A DNA stretch of 64,000 bases from Polyangiaceae bacterium (GTDB lineage: Bacteria > Myxococcota_A > Polyangia > Polyangiales > Polyangiaceae), in assembly GCA_016712345.1 (NCBI GenBank), contig JADJRH010000011.1:4340001-4404000 (forward strand), written 5' to 3'. This document shows positions 25,428-34,146 of this stretch, piece after piece. The translations under genes were made by a program, and so were the position numbers. Under the pieces are notes generated by a model, which was not told the DNA's origin, ran no database searches, and worked only from the letters and a program-made list of their open reading frames with translations. Numbering within the stretch: the first letter of the stretch is position 1; each line of letters starts with the position of its first letter.

Positions 25428-27008
25428 ATGGTACGGCGCGCGACTCGCATCCTGCCCTTTGTGCTGGCCATCTGCGTGGCCGCCGGAGGCGCCGACGCCC
25501 AATCTTCACTGCTTCACGAGTTCATTCCACCCGACGCAAAAGACGACCTCGCGTTCGCCGCCACAACGAGCGACGGCGATCTCCCGGCTGCGATCCAAAC
25601 GCCGAGCGGTCCGGTTCCCGCCCCCGATTCACGCAAGCCGCCGCCCACCGATCACGTTTATTCGAGCAGCACCGTCGACGACGGACCCGAGTCCACCTAC
25701 GAGCCGGATCGCGACACGCGCAAGCCCAACATCGAACGGTACGACGATCCGTTTTCGCCCGCGACGGCACCGTACAAACGTCTTCGCGCGTACGACTCCG
25801 TGGGTGCCGATTACACGCTTCGCGTGCGCTCGCGCGGCCTCAAGCCCGTGCCTGTCGGGGGTACACTTCAAGCGGGTGAAGAAACATTTTACGGGGATCT
25901 TTCGGTGGATCTGCTTCCGGAAGAACCGGTGCGCATACCAACAGTCGGCCCCGACGCGCGCGTATTACGTGTACACGTTGAACCTGAAGCGCAGGTGGAG
26001 ATCAGCCGCGACGGCGCCGACAACTGGTTTGTTCGCGGCAAAGTGAGGCAGCGCGTTCGCCTCATTGAACAGCTTGCGATCGCGCGCAGCGTGTTTGGAA
26101 GCCCGTTCGGTGACCCTGAATGGAGCGAACTCGCCCCGCATGTGGAGCCGCCGCCCGTTGTACACCTCGCCGCGTTTGAAGAAGTGGCTCGCGCCATTGG
26201 CATTTCGCGAGCGATGCGACCACGCGACGTGGTTGCAAAAATGGTTGAATACCATCGCAGTTTTGAGCCTTCGGATGATCCTCCGCGCGGCCGCGGCGAC
26301 ATTTATCTCGACCTTGCGATTTCCAAAAAAGGTGTGTGCCGTCACCGTTCGTTCGTGTTTCTCGTGACGGCTCTCTACATCGGCGTGCCCGCGCGCATGG
26401 TTGTGAATGAAGCGCACGCGTGGGTTGAAGTGTTTGACGGGCAGCTCTGGCATCGCGTTGATCTCGGCGGAGCCGCAGCCAATCTCGAAAGCAATCGTGA
26501 TGCGCAACGCCCCCCGCATTCACCGCCGGCCGATCCGTACGCGTGGCCGCCCAATTCACAAAACGACTCGGGTCAAGCGGCTGTCGATCGCGCACGCCAA
26601 CAAGGGCCGGGGCCCAACGCGTCCGCATCGGCATCGGCAAGCGCCGGTCCAAATGGATCGGCGCCGCCCAATTCTCCAAACGGCCCGCAGATGAGTACCG
26701 ATCCCACGCGACCGAGCACCGATGTGATCATCGGCGATGTGGAAGGCCGCGTCTTGCGCGGTGCTCCCATGCGCGTTCTCGGCGAGATCAAAACCGGCGG
26801 ATCCGGGTGCGCCCACGTGCGCGTGGACGTGTTGCTCGTGAGCGCCGATGCCCCGCAGGGCGCAGCCGTCGGCTCGCTTTCCACGGATGAAACAGGCCAT
26901 TTTGACGGGCCCGTTGTGGTGCCGAGCGATTTTCGGCTGGGCACGTATGAGCTGCTCGTTCAAACGCCCGGTGACGCCCAGTGCGCACCCGGCGAAAGCA
27001 AACGTTAA
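25428..27008 (+). CDS. Exported transglutaminase-like protein
   Basis: The ATG at 25428 opens a signal peptide (MVRRATRILPFVLAICVAAGGADAQ); the in-frame start at 25353 would put 25 odd residues before it. Residues about 30-150 are disordered and rich in Pro, Ser and Asp. The transglutaminase-like core is at about 230-350, with a Cys304/His330/Asp345 triad in KGVCRHRS, NEAHAWVEVF and RVDLGG. Such domains act as proteases or amidases as well as cross-linkers. A second disordered stretch (SASASASAGPNG) leads to a C-terminal Ig-like or CarboxypepD-like region (VLGEIKTGGSGCAHVRVDVLL, TDETGHFDG). It ends six bases before the Nudix gene, so the two are probably co-transcribed. Confidence 0.82.
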   Translation: MVRRATRILPFVLAICVAAGGADAQSSLLHEFIPPDAKDDLAFAATTSDGDLPAAIQTPSGPVPAPDSRKPPPTDHVYSSSTVDDGPESTYEPDRDTRKPNIERYDDPFSPATAPYKRLRAYDSVGADYTLRVRSRGLKPVPVGGTLQAGEETFYGDLSVDLLPEEPVRIPTVGPDARVLRVHVEPEAQVEISRDGADNWFVRGKVRQRVRLIEQLAIARSVFGSPFGDPEWSELAPHVEPPPVVHLAAFEEVARAIGISRAMRPRDVVAKMVEYHRSFEPSDDPPRGRGDIYLDLAISKKGVCRHRSFVFLVTALYIGVPARMVVNEAHAWVEVFDGQLWHRVDLGGAAANLESNRDAQRPPHSPPADPYAWPPNSQNDSGQAAVDRARQQGPGPNASASASASAGPNGSAPPNSPNGPQMSTDPTRPSTDVIIGDVEGRVLRGAPMRVLGEIKTGGSGCAHVRVDVLLVSADAPQGAAVGSLSTDETGHFDGPVVVPSDFRLGTYELLVQTPGDAQCAPGESKR

Positions 27009-27014
27009 CAACTC

Positions 27015-27446
27015 GTGTTCCCGTCAACCCCAACAAACCTGACACCTGTTGTCGGCGTGGGTGGAGTTGTCTTTGACGAAGACCGAGAGCGCGTGCTCCT
27101 GATAAAGCGAGGTAGACCACCGCGAAAAGGACAATGGTCCATTCCCGGCGGAAAGCTCGCCGCGGGCGAATCGCTCGTGCACGCCGTAGCACGCGAAATT
27201 CTCGAAGAAACGGGCCTTGTTGTGCGGGTAGGTCCACTTGTTGAAGTGGTGGAGCTGATGAGCGAGAATTTCCACTACGTGGTTCTCGACTACCTCTGTC
27301 AATGGGAAGGTGGAGAAGTGAAAGCGGGCGACGACGCGGCGGACGCGGCGTTTATACCTCTCGGCGATCTACCCATGATGAACCTGACAGATGCGGTGCG
27401 CCGCGTAATCGACAAGGCCCTTGAGTTGGCACAAAAGGGCCTTTGA
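27015..27446 (+). CDS. Nudix hydrolase
   Basis: The 143-residue protein has a complete Nudix box: GGKLAAGESLVHAVAREILEETGLV read as G-x5-E-x7-R-E-U-x-E-E-x-G-U, at about residues 45-67. The fold boundaries and length are those of single-domain MutT/ADP-ribose pyrophosphatase relatives. The substrate is not set by visible motifs; the WSIPGG and LDYLC elements are compatible with a dinucleotide or nucleotide-sugar hydrolase. The start is GTG 27015, six bases after the transglutaminase-like gene. It converges on the beta-oxidation gene with a gap of 7 bases. Confidence 0.9.
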   Translation: MFPSTPTNLTPVVGVGGVVFDEDRERVLLIKRGRPPRKGQWSIPGGKLAAGESLVHAVAREILEETGLVVRVGPLVEVVELMSENFHYVVLDYLCQWEGGEVKAGDDAADAAFIPLGDLPMMNLTDAVRRVIDKALELAQKGL

Positions 27447-27453
27447 TCTCTCT

Positions 27454-29502
27454 CTACGCTCCCTGGAAAACGGGCGCTTTTTTACCCAGAGTGGACAACC
27501 CCTCGTAGGCATCTTTGGTGGAGAAAATCTCGTGCAGGTGAGCAAGCTCCATGGCCAGCCCTTCCGCGAGCGATACTTTACTTCCCTCATCGATCAGTTT
27601 TTCTGACAAGCGAAGCGCGACCGGAGCCTTGGATCCTACCCGCTTCATGGCCTTGGCAAGGTTTTCATCCCCGCCTGTGTCGGCCTTACCTTCCCTCAAC
27701 GAATCGGCACTGTTCTTGGCAAAAAACGCTTCCATCGCAGCGTGTTTTGTACCGAGGACAGGTTTATTTCTACCCGCCGGTACTCCCTGTAAAATGGCTG
27801 CTTTCACCGCGCCGTCGAGTTCAGCGTGGGGCACGACCTGATCTAAGAGGCCAATGGCACGTGCTTCTTCGGCTCCCAGGGTTTGACCGGTTAACACGAG
27901 CCAACGAGCGAGCCCCACACCTACCCGTCGCGTTGTTCGCTGGGTTCCACCGAGGCCGGGGTAAATTCCAATTCCAGTTTCGGGGAAAGCGAGCGTTGCG
28001 TTTGGTGTGGCAATTAAATAGTCACAGGCGAGCGCCAGTTCTACCCCTCCACCCAGCGACAAACCGTGGAGCCGAGCAACAACGGGCTTTGAACATTGAT
28101 CGATCGCGGTCAGCAGGTCTTGTCCGTGTTTTGTAAAGGTCCAAATCCGATCAATGTCTTTGGCCTCAATATTTTTTACAAAGAACCGAATGTCGGCCCC
28201 CGCCACAAACGCCTTGCCGGATCCGGCAAGCACAATGCCCTTCACTTCAGGATTGACCGCCGCGGCGTCAAACTTGGCTCGGAGTTGACCTACCACTTCT
28301 TCGTTGAGAGCGTTCATCGCATCGGGCCGCGCCACCGTCAGAGTGGCAATGCCATCCACAATGGTAGATTGGACAAATTCAAACGAAAAAGGCGCTTTTT
28401 TAGCTGCCTGCTCGGCAATTACATGGGGCAATTTTCTACCCCAACGCTCGGCAAATGTACTCACCAGCGCCGCCGCTTTTTCTACCCCCATTCGGTTCAT
28501 CAACTCAAAAGGACCGCGGGGCCACCGCAGTCCAACCCGAGCACCGATGTCCGTGTCTTCAATGCTCCCCACCTTTTCACTCACCAGCTCACCGGCAACC
28601 AAAAACGTTACCGCGAGGAGGCGATCAGCCACGGCCGCCGCTTTTGACTCATCGGGTGAACCTTCAAGCGGCCAGTTTTTCCCGCTTTCGACCTGAGCCG
28701 CGAGCCGCGTGCTCGGTGTGTACATTGGACCAAATGCGTTGCGGAGTGTGGTGGCCGCATGAAGGGCAATCGGCACCCCCGTCACGTGCATCAGCTCAAA
28801 TGGACCCATCCCCACACCAAAGGCTTTTTTGGAAGCCGCCTCAATGGTAGGTATGTCAGCCGCCCCTTCTTCAAGAAGGCGCACCGCTTCGTTGAGCCAA
28901 GGAACAAAGTATCGATTGACAATGAAGCCCGATGCGTCGGCACTATAAATAGGCGTTTTACCAATTTGCTCCTGAACCAACCACGCGCGACGCACTTTGT
29001 TCGGATCACTCGCGTTGCCGGGGATCACCTCGACCAAACGGTTTTTGGCCGGATGATAAAAATAGTGCAAACCGATAATGCGCTCAGGCCCTTTCAGGCC
29101 CTCAGCCAAATCCGAAACAGCAAACGACGAAGTGTTTGTGCCCAAGATCGCGTCGGGCCGGCAAACAGCCGTCAATTTGCGAAACACGTCACGCTTGACG
29201 TTGAAGTCTTCAAACACCGCTTCAACAACCAAGTCGGCTTCAGCGAGGTCTTCAAACGACGACGTTCCGCGAATTTTCGCACGCGCCGCATCGGCTTGAT
29301 CTTGGCGCAGCACTTTGCGCGCGACCCCTTCGGCGAGTGTCTTTTCAATGATCGAAAGGCCGCGCTGAACTTTCGAATCATCGGTGTCGACCAAGATCAC
29401 CGGAAAGCCGGAAGTGGCCATTTTTTGGGCAATACCGCTGCCCATGTTGCCGGCTCCAATAACAGCCAGCGTGCGAATGGGACGTTCTTCGTGTGTACTC
29501 AT
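27454..29502 (-). CDS. 3-hydroxyacyl-CoA dehydrogenase / enoyl-CoA hydratase fusion, dehydrogenase domain first
   Basis: This is a bifunctional beta-oxidation enzyme. The N-terminal half is an NAD-dependent 3-hydroxyacyl-CoA dehydrogenase: Rossmann loop GAGNMGSGIA at about 16-25, LGTNTSSF, the catalytic His region GLHYFYHPAK, and ASGFIVNR. The C-terminal half from about 373 is a crotonase: ARPDAMNALNEE, the oxyanion loop SGKAFVAGADI, and both catalytic Glu positions in LGGGVELALACD and FPETGIGIYPGLGGTQR. Both active sites look intact. The order is the reverse of FadB/FadJ and matches the fusion best known from archaea of the 4-hydroxybutyrate cycles. It stands alone, with no thiolase beside it. 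It could serve fatty-acid or short-chain acyl-CoA breakdown. Confidence 0.9.
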   Translation of the reverse strand: MSTHEERPIRTLAVIGAGNMGSGIAQKMATSGFPVILVDTDDSKVQRGLSIIEKTLAEGVARKVLRQDQADAARAKIRGTSSFEDLAEADLVVEAVFEDFNVKRDVFRKLTAVCRPDAILGTNTSSFAVSDLAEGLKGPERIIGLHYFYHPAKNRLVEVIPGNASDPNKVRRAWLVQEQIGKTPIYSADASGFIVNRYFVPWLNEAVRLLEEGAADIPTIEAASKKAFGVGMGPFELMHVTGVPIALHAATTLRNAFGPMYTPSTRLAAQVESGKNWPLEGSPDESKAAAVADRLLAVTFLVAGELVSEKVGSIEDTDIGARVGLRWPRGPFELMNRMGVEKAAALVSTFAERWGRKLPHVIAEQAAKKAPFSFEFVQSTIVDGIATLTVARPDAMNALNEEVVGQLRAKFDAAAVNPEVKGIVLAGSGKAFVAGADIRFFVKNIEAKDIDRIWTFTKHGQDLLTAIDQCSKPVVARLHGLSLGGGVELALACDYLIATPNATLAFPETGIGIYPGLGGTQRTTRRVGVGLARWLVLTGQTLGAEEARAIGLLDQVVPHAELDGAVKAAILQGVPAGRNKPVLGTKHAAMEAFFAKNSADSLREGKADTGGDENLAKAMKRVGSKAPVALRLSEKLIDEGSKVSLAEGLAMELAHLHEIFSTKDAYEGLSTLGKKAPVFQGA

Positions 29503-29555
29503 GAATTCAGTCCTGCGTTTGAAAAGGGGGGCGAGGGTACACGGAGCGAAAGATT

Positions 29556-30890
29556 ATGTCGACGAGTGCGCTGATTGATTGGGCCGTTTCGCGCGGCGCA
29601 ACGCTCTCGGGCGTCACGGTGGATCATCATCCACAGGCGGGGCGGCTACTTCGCGCCACCGAACATTTGCCAGCGGATCAAGAAGTTCTGCGCGTTCCGC
29701 CGTCGGCGCTTCTCTCGCTTGAAGTTGCGCGCAGATCCCCCGCAGGCCAGGCGATCTTGTCATCGTGCCGTGAAATGCCGCCCGCGTCGGCGTTTCTCAC
29801 CGCCTACCTGCTGTCTGAAAAAAAGAAGTCCAAGTCGGCCATCCAACCCTACCTCGATGCGCTTCCGTCGGCGTTTCCAACGGTGCCTCTCTTTTGCCCG
29901 CAGGATGTGCTTCCGTATTTGCGCGGGTCGCTCGTTTCAGGCCTCGTGGTGAAGCGTCGCGACGCGGTGTTGCGCGAGGTGTTGGAGTTGCGTCGCACCG
30001 TTCCCGCTTTGCGCGATGCCACCGTCGCGGAGCTTTTTTGGGCGAGCACCGTGGTCATCACGCGCGTGTTTGGAATCACCGTGCGCGGTTCGGCGACTGA
30101 AGCGCTCGTGCCCATCGCCGACATGATGAATCACAAGCGCCCGCCCGACGTGAGTTGGACATTCGACGACGCATCCGACGCATTTGTCATTCGAACCGTT
30201 CGTGACATCGCCGCCGGTGAAGAGGTGTGCGGCAGTTACGGGCGCAAAGCCAACCACCGATACTTCGTCCACTACGGGTTTGCTCTTCCCTCAGGCGCGG
30301 ACGACGAGGCTGAACTGGTTCTGACAATGCCCCCCAACGCACCCAACGCCGCCGCCAAATCCGCCGGGCTGCGTCGAGCATTTGGGACAGAATCCAACTA
30401 TCGAATTTGCAGTCGCGTTCGGGTCGATGCAACGCAACGCACGCTTTCGTTTTTCAGAACAGCGTGCGCGATCGGAAGTGAAACAGGAAGGGCGTTGCGT
30501 TTTCTGAGGGACGGTGACCTTGTTCCGCCGCTTTCCCACCGCAACGAAGCGGCGGCCCTCTCGATGCTGCATACAGCCTGTGGTGAGTCTTTGTCCAGAT
30601 TTGACTCCCCCCACGAATCGGAGGATGAATCGATCTTGGAGCGAACGGATCTACCCATTCAAGTCAGACATGCTGTTGTTGTGCGCCGCGGTGAAAAAAG
30701 GCTTCTTCACGCGTGGCGCCGTTTGACGGACACCGCCGTTGACATGCTTCGCACGCCGCGAAAAACGTTTTTTGCGCGGGCCGTCAACCACCGAGGTGAA
30801 GGCCTTGTCACTTCTTACCTGACCGACGTTGCCATGGCGCTGGCCCCCAAAGATGCGCGCAGAATCAGCATGGCCGACCTGGGATTATAG
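29556..30890 (+). CDS. SET-domain methyltransferase of SETD3 / Rubisco LSMT type
   Basis: The 444-residue protein has the split SET layout of plant Rubisco large-subunit methyltransferase and animal SETD3. There is an N-terminal SET part (GRLLRATEHLPADQEVLRVP), an inserted helical iSET region (about 75-180), then the AdoMet-binding ADMMNH motif at about 188 and VCGSYGRKANHRYFVHYGF at about 225-243. The C-terminal part from about 250 fits the Rubis-subs-bind helical domain. These enzymes methylate Lys or His of proteins and are mostly eukaryotic. The gene is divergent from the beta-oxidation fusion with 53 bases between. The ATG at 29556 has an upstream GGAGCGAAAG. No obvious substrate protein is encoded nearby. 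Confidence 0.85.
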   Translation: MSTSALIDWAVSRGATLSGVTVDHHPQAGRLLRATEHLPADQEVLRVPPSALLSLEVARRSPAGQAILSSCREMPPASAFLTAYLLSEKKKSKSAIQPYLDALPSAFPTVPLFCPQDVLPYLRGSLVSGLVVKRRDAVLREVLELRRTVPALRDATVAELFWASTVVITRVFGITVRGSATEALVPIADMMNHKRPPDVSWTFDDASDAFVIRTVRDIAAGEEVCGSYGRKANHRYFVHYGFALPSGADDEAELVLTMPPNAPNAAAKSAGLRRAFGTESNYRICSRVRVDATQRTLSFFRTACAIGSETGRALRFLRDGDLVPPLSHRNEAAALSMLHTACGESLSRFDSPHESEDESILERTDLPIQVRHAVVVRRGEKRLLHAWRRLTDTAVDMLRTPRKTFFARAVNHRGEGLVTSYLTDVAMALAPKDARRISMADLGL

Positions 30891-30929
30891 TCGGGAAGCC
30901 GGGTTTTGCACCGGTCTCGCCGGCAACAC

Positions 30930-33023
30930 CTACCGCGACTCTACGTGCAGGGTTCCAGATATTCCGAGGGTTCCCTGCGGGGCCGAAAGCGTGCCGTTGA
31001 TCGGCCCCGTCAGACTGGCGTGAATGGGTAGACCAAGGCGCGTATCAATTGTCATGTCACCTGTAAGAGTGCTTTCAAGGTGCATGCGCGGGTTGCCCCC
31101 GTCTTGAATGAACGTGCCGGTCATTCGAAATGTGGCCTTGTTTTCATCCACTGAAACAAGTTTGAGCGATACACCTGATGCCTGGACAGTCACCCCTTCT
31201 TCAGAATCGCCCAAACCGAGGAGCATCAACGCGTCGTCTGAATCGATGATGACAGAATCGCCGGTTTCCAATTCGCGACCAAAGGCCTCAGAACTGGGCA
31301 GAAAGATCCCATCGGAATCGGCGAGCACCTGGTCTATTTCATGATCTGCAGCCGCGGATCCGTCGGAGTGAACAACGTTCACGTGCTCACCCTGGCTAGT
31401 TACCAGGTAAGACTGGTTTGACACAGGAGCCGACAAAGTGGACGCCGGATCGGACCCAATACGTGTATAGGTAGAAGCCTCACCGTATTTCACCTCGGCC
31501 GCCGTCACGATCTGACCCTGCGCACCACGGACAAGAATTTGTGATTGGCGCCTGATTCGAAGCTCCGCCGTTGTGCGAGGCTGCGTCTCATTGGGGGCGG
31601 TAAAAGCCAGATTAAACGTGGCAGAAACATCGCGACCGTACGCGGTGCCGGCAATGGGCGCGCCGTCGCGAATGCGCGTTCCACTAATTGAAATTCCAAT
31701 AATAAACAGAAGGCCCAAAATAAGCACACCGATGCCAAATAGGCCGCCCACAACCGCGACCAACACGGCCACGCCCGACGACGACTTGGCGGCGGGTTGT
31801 TGAGGTATACCCGTTGGATAACTCGGCGCCGATGGGTACACCGGCGTTCCACCGTAGCTTGGCGCGGAGGGAGTGTGACCCGGGTAGGAAGGTGAAGGCG
31901 TTGGGTAGGCGACCTGAGGTGGAGCACCATGACCCGACGGGGTGAGGTGTGAAGGCGCGGTAGCCGCCGGCGCGGGAGTGGTTCCCGGATTGGAAGGTGG
32001 ACGCGTACCTTCACCCGAGCCGCGGGCCAGCCATGCTGCGGTGTCCATTTGCGGAGCCGACGTTGTGGACGGCCCGGTTTGCATGGGCTGAGGTGTTTGC
32101 GGCTGGGAAGATCGAGGGGTCGAAGGCAACATGGACGCCTGCGCACCCATGGGTAGATCGATCCCAACCGAACGCGCGGCGGCAGCGAGTTCATCCAGAG
32201 CGCCTTGCATTGTTTGAGGGCGATCCGCCGCCGATTTTTGCAACATGTGGAGCACCGGCGCATCGAGCGCGGCGGGGAGATCTCCGCGCACTCTCGACAT
32301 GGGAGGTGGCATTTCACTGAGCTGCTTCATCAGCAGATCCATCATGTTGTCGGCAACAAAAGGCTTTTTCCCGGTGAGCACCTCGTGCGTCATGATTCCA
32401 AACGAATAGATGTCCGAGCGCTGATCTACCCCCACACCGCGACATTGTTCGGGAGACATGTAATACGGAGTTCCCATCATTGCGCCGGTTCGCGTTCGAC
32501 TCGCCATTTCTCCCTCGTGAAGGAGCTTGGCAATTCCAAAGTCGAGCAACTTTGGAAAAATGGCGCCGTCGGCGTCCATGGTAAGAAACACATTTTCAGG
32601 CTTGAGATCGCGATGCGCAATGCCGGCTTTGTGAGCGGCGACAAGCGCTCTACCCACAGGCCAAAGAAGTGACAACGCGTGCGCTGGGTCGAGCGGTCCG
32701 TGTTTTTCGACATAACTGTCGAGCGGCATCCCGTCGAGCATCTCCATAATGAAGTAGTGGATGCCGGTGGGTAGGGTGCCAAACGCGAAGATGTCGATGA
32801 TGTTGCGATGTCGAATTTGGTTAACGGCCCGCGCCTCATCGACAAAGCGGCTTACAATTTCAGGGCTGCGAGCCAAGTCGGGGTTGAGAATTTTGACTGC
32901 CGCCGCTTTTCCGATCACGGGGTGAACGGCGGCGTACACTTTGCCAAAACCTCCCTCACCGATCTTTTTCTCGATCCGGTATTCTGCAACCAATTGGCCG
33001 GGGGTAAGTTCGTAGTCTGCCAT
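30930..33023 (-). CDS. Ser/Thr protein kinase with C-terminal extracytoplasmic domain
   Basis: Kinase motifs are complete: IGEGGFGKVYAA loop (21-32), Lys44 in AAVK, HRDLKPEN, LLDFGIAKLL and GTPYYMSPEQCRGVGVDQRSD. The kinase domain covers about 12-280. A Ser/Pro/Gln linker follows, then a strongly hydrophobic segment (about 415-445, VAVLVAVVGGLFGIGVLILGLLFII). The C-terminal 250 residues lie outside the membrane and are beta-rich (LAFTAPNETQPRTTAELRIRR, MHLESTLTGDMTIDTRLGLPIHASLTGPI). That part resembles a secreted beta-sandwich and is not a SUMF1 domain. It converges on the SET-domain gene 39 bases away. Its N-terminus faces the PHB-depolymerase-like lipoprotein on the same strand. Confidence 0.92.
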   Translation of the reverse strand: MADYELTPGQLVAEYRIEKKIGEGGFGKVYAAVHPVIGKAAAVKILNPDLARSPEIVSRFVDEARAVNQIRHRNIIDIFAFGTLPTGIHYFIMEMLDGMPLDSYVEKHGPLDPAHALSLLWPVGRALVAAHKAGIAHRDLKPENVFLTMDADGAIFPKLLDFGIAKLLHEGEMASRTRTGAMMGTPYYMSPEQCRGVGVDQRSDIYSFGIMTHEVLTGKKPFVADNMMDLLMKQLSEMPPPMSRVRGDLPAALDAPVLHMLQKSAADRPQTMQGALDELAAAARSVGIDLPMGAQASMLPSTPRSSQPQTPQPMQTGPSTTSAPQMDTAAWLARGSGEGTRPPSNPGTTPAPAATAPSHLTPSGHGAPPQVAYPTPSPSYPGHTPSAPSYGGTPVYPSAPSYPTGIPQQPAAKSSSGVAVLVAVVGGLFGIGVLILGLLFIIGISISGTRIRDGAPIAGTAYGRDVSATFNLAFTAPNETQPRTTAELRIRRQSQILVRGAQGQIVTAAEVKYGEASTYTRIGSDPASTLSAPVSNQSYLVTSQGEHVNVVHSDGSAAADHEIDQVLADSDGIFLPSSEAFGRELETGDSVIIDSDDALMLLGLGDSEEGVTVQASGVSLKLVSVDENKATFRMTGTFIQDGGNPRMHLESTLTGDMTIDTRLGLPIHASLTGPINGTLSAPQGTLGISGTLHVESR

Positions 33024-33084
33024 GGTGTGCCCTGCGGCGTTTTCCCGTTTCTACCCACTCGTGAGCCGCCGACGGTAAAACTTG

Positions 33085-34083
33085 CTAAGGCTTGGGGTGG
33101 GCGTCCAAAAAGTCGAAAATGGCCGAGCGAAACGTGGGGGTGAGCGCTGGAATATGACTGCCGCCTTCAATGGACCAGAGTTCGGCGGTGGTGCCCATCG
33201 AGCAACCGGTGTTGTATTTTGAGACCTGACTTTCAGACCCCACAATTCCACTTTCAAGGTCAATGGGATCACCCGCGGCGGATGTCAGGTCACACCCGTT
33301 GTATTGGGCCCACATTTCTACCGTTTCAGTGGCCGACGGATACGCGGTGGCCCCAAACTGGCCGCCGTCGTAGAGAACCGTGGCGTCGGCCGTGCCGTGA
33401 ATTTGTAAAACGCTGAGCGGCTGACTTGGTGCGCACTTTGTTTTGTCGTCGAAGGTGGCGCCCGCCAAGCTGACAATGGCGGCAATTTGATCGGCATGGT
33501 CACACGCCATTCTATACGACATGAAACCGCCGTTGGAGTGGCCAACAAAGTAGACCCGTTTGGCGTCGACATTGTATTGGGCCTTCACTTCGTCAACCAA
33601 ACCTGACAGGTAGGCAGAATCATCCACCCCGGTTTTTCCAAAGTCGCAACACGCGTCTGTCGCATTCCAAAACTGCTCCTTGTTGAGATCTTCTGTGCCG
33701 TCGGGGATGAGGTACAAATATCCCCTTTCTGCGGCGTACGACTTAAAGCCAAAATAAATTTCTTGAAGGCTGCCGCTCGCACTGTAGCCGTGGAGTAGAA
33801 CCACAAGGGGAGCCGGCTTGCTGCCATCGTACGATTCAGGCACAATCAGCTTTGCGGGGCGATCTCCCCCGAGTGGAGCGCTTCCACCCTGCCCACCCGT
33901 GCCGGTTCCACCGGTAGAAGAGGATGTGGAAGCACCCCCGGAACCGCAGCCCCCCTGACTGGTTGCTCCCGCGGACCCACCCTTCCCACCGATGGTAGAT
34001 TCTTCAGACCCGTCACACCCGGCGAGAGAAGCCACCGCAAGTGCGGCGAGCGATGGGGCCAACCACTTTCCTAGAACCGACAT
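33085..34083 (-). CDS. Lipoprotein of the PHB depolymerase / feruloyl esterase (LpqC) family
   Basis: This is an alpha/beta-hydrolase behind a lipoprotein signal (ALAVASLAGC, lipobox Cys) and a Gly/Ser/Thr linker. The core has PLVVLLHGYSASG, the nucleophile elbow GHSNGG (Ser at about 183), and late His in IEGGSHIPAL. An Asp in LQIHGTADATVLYDGG is the likely acid. CCDFGKTGVDDSAYL is a signature of the LpqC/PHB-depolymerase group. It probably hydrolyses polyester or aromatic esters outside the cell; the substrate is not known. It lies downstream of the carboxypeptidase-regulatory lipoprotein gene (63-base gap) and upstream of the kinase, all on the minus strand. Confidence 0.88.
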   Translation of the reverse strand: MSVLGKWLAPSLAALAVASLAGCDGSEESTIGGKGGSAGATSQGGCGSGGASTSSSTGGTGTGGQGGSAPLGGDRPAKLIVPESYDGSKPAPLVVLLHGYSASGSLQEIYFGFKSYAAERGYLYLIPDGTEDLNKEQFWNATDACCDFGKTGVDDSAYLSGLVDEVKAQYNVDAKRVYFVGHSNGGFMSYRMACDHADQIAAIVSLAGATFDDKTKCAPSQPLSVLQIHGTADATVLYDGGQFGATAYPSATETVEMWAQYNGCDLTSAAGDPIDLESGIVGSESQVSKYNTGCSMGTTAELWSIEGGSHIPALTPTFRSAIFDFLDAHPKP

Positions 34084-34146
34084 GGCAGCGAATGCTACTC
34101 GCGTCGCGGCGCAAACGCCAGCCCAAAAACTCCTTGGAACTCAAGC

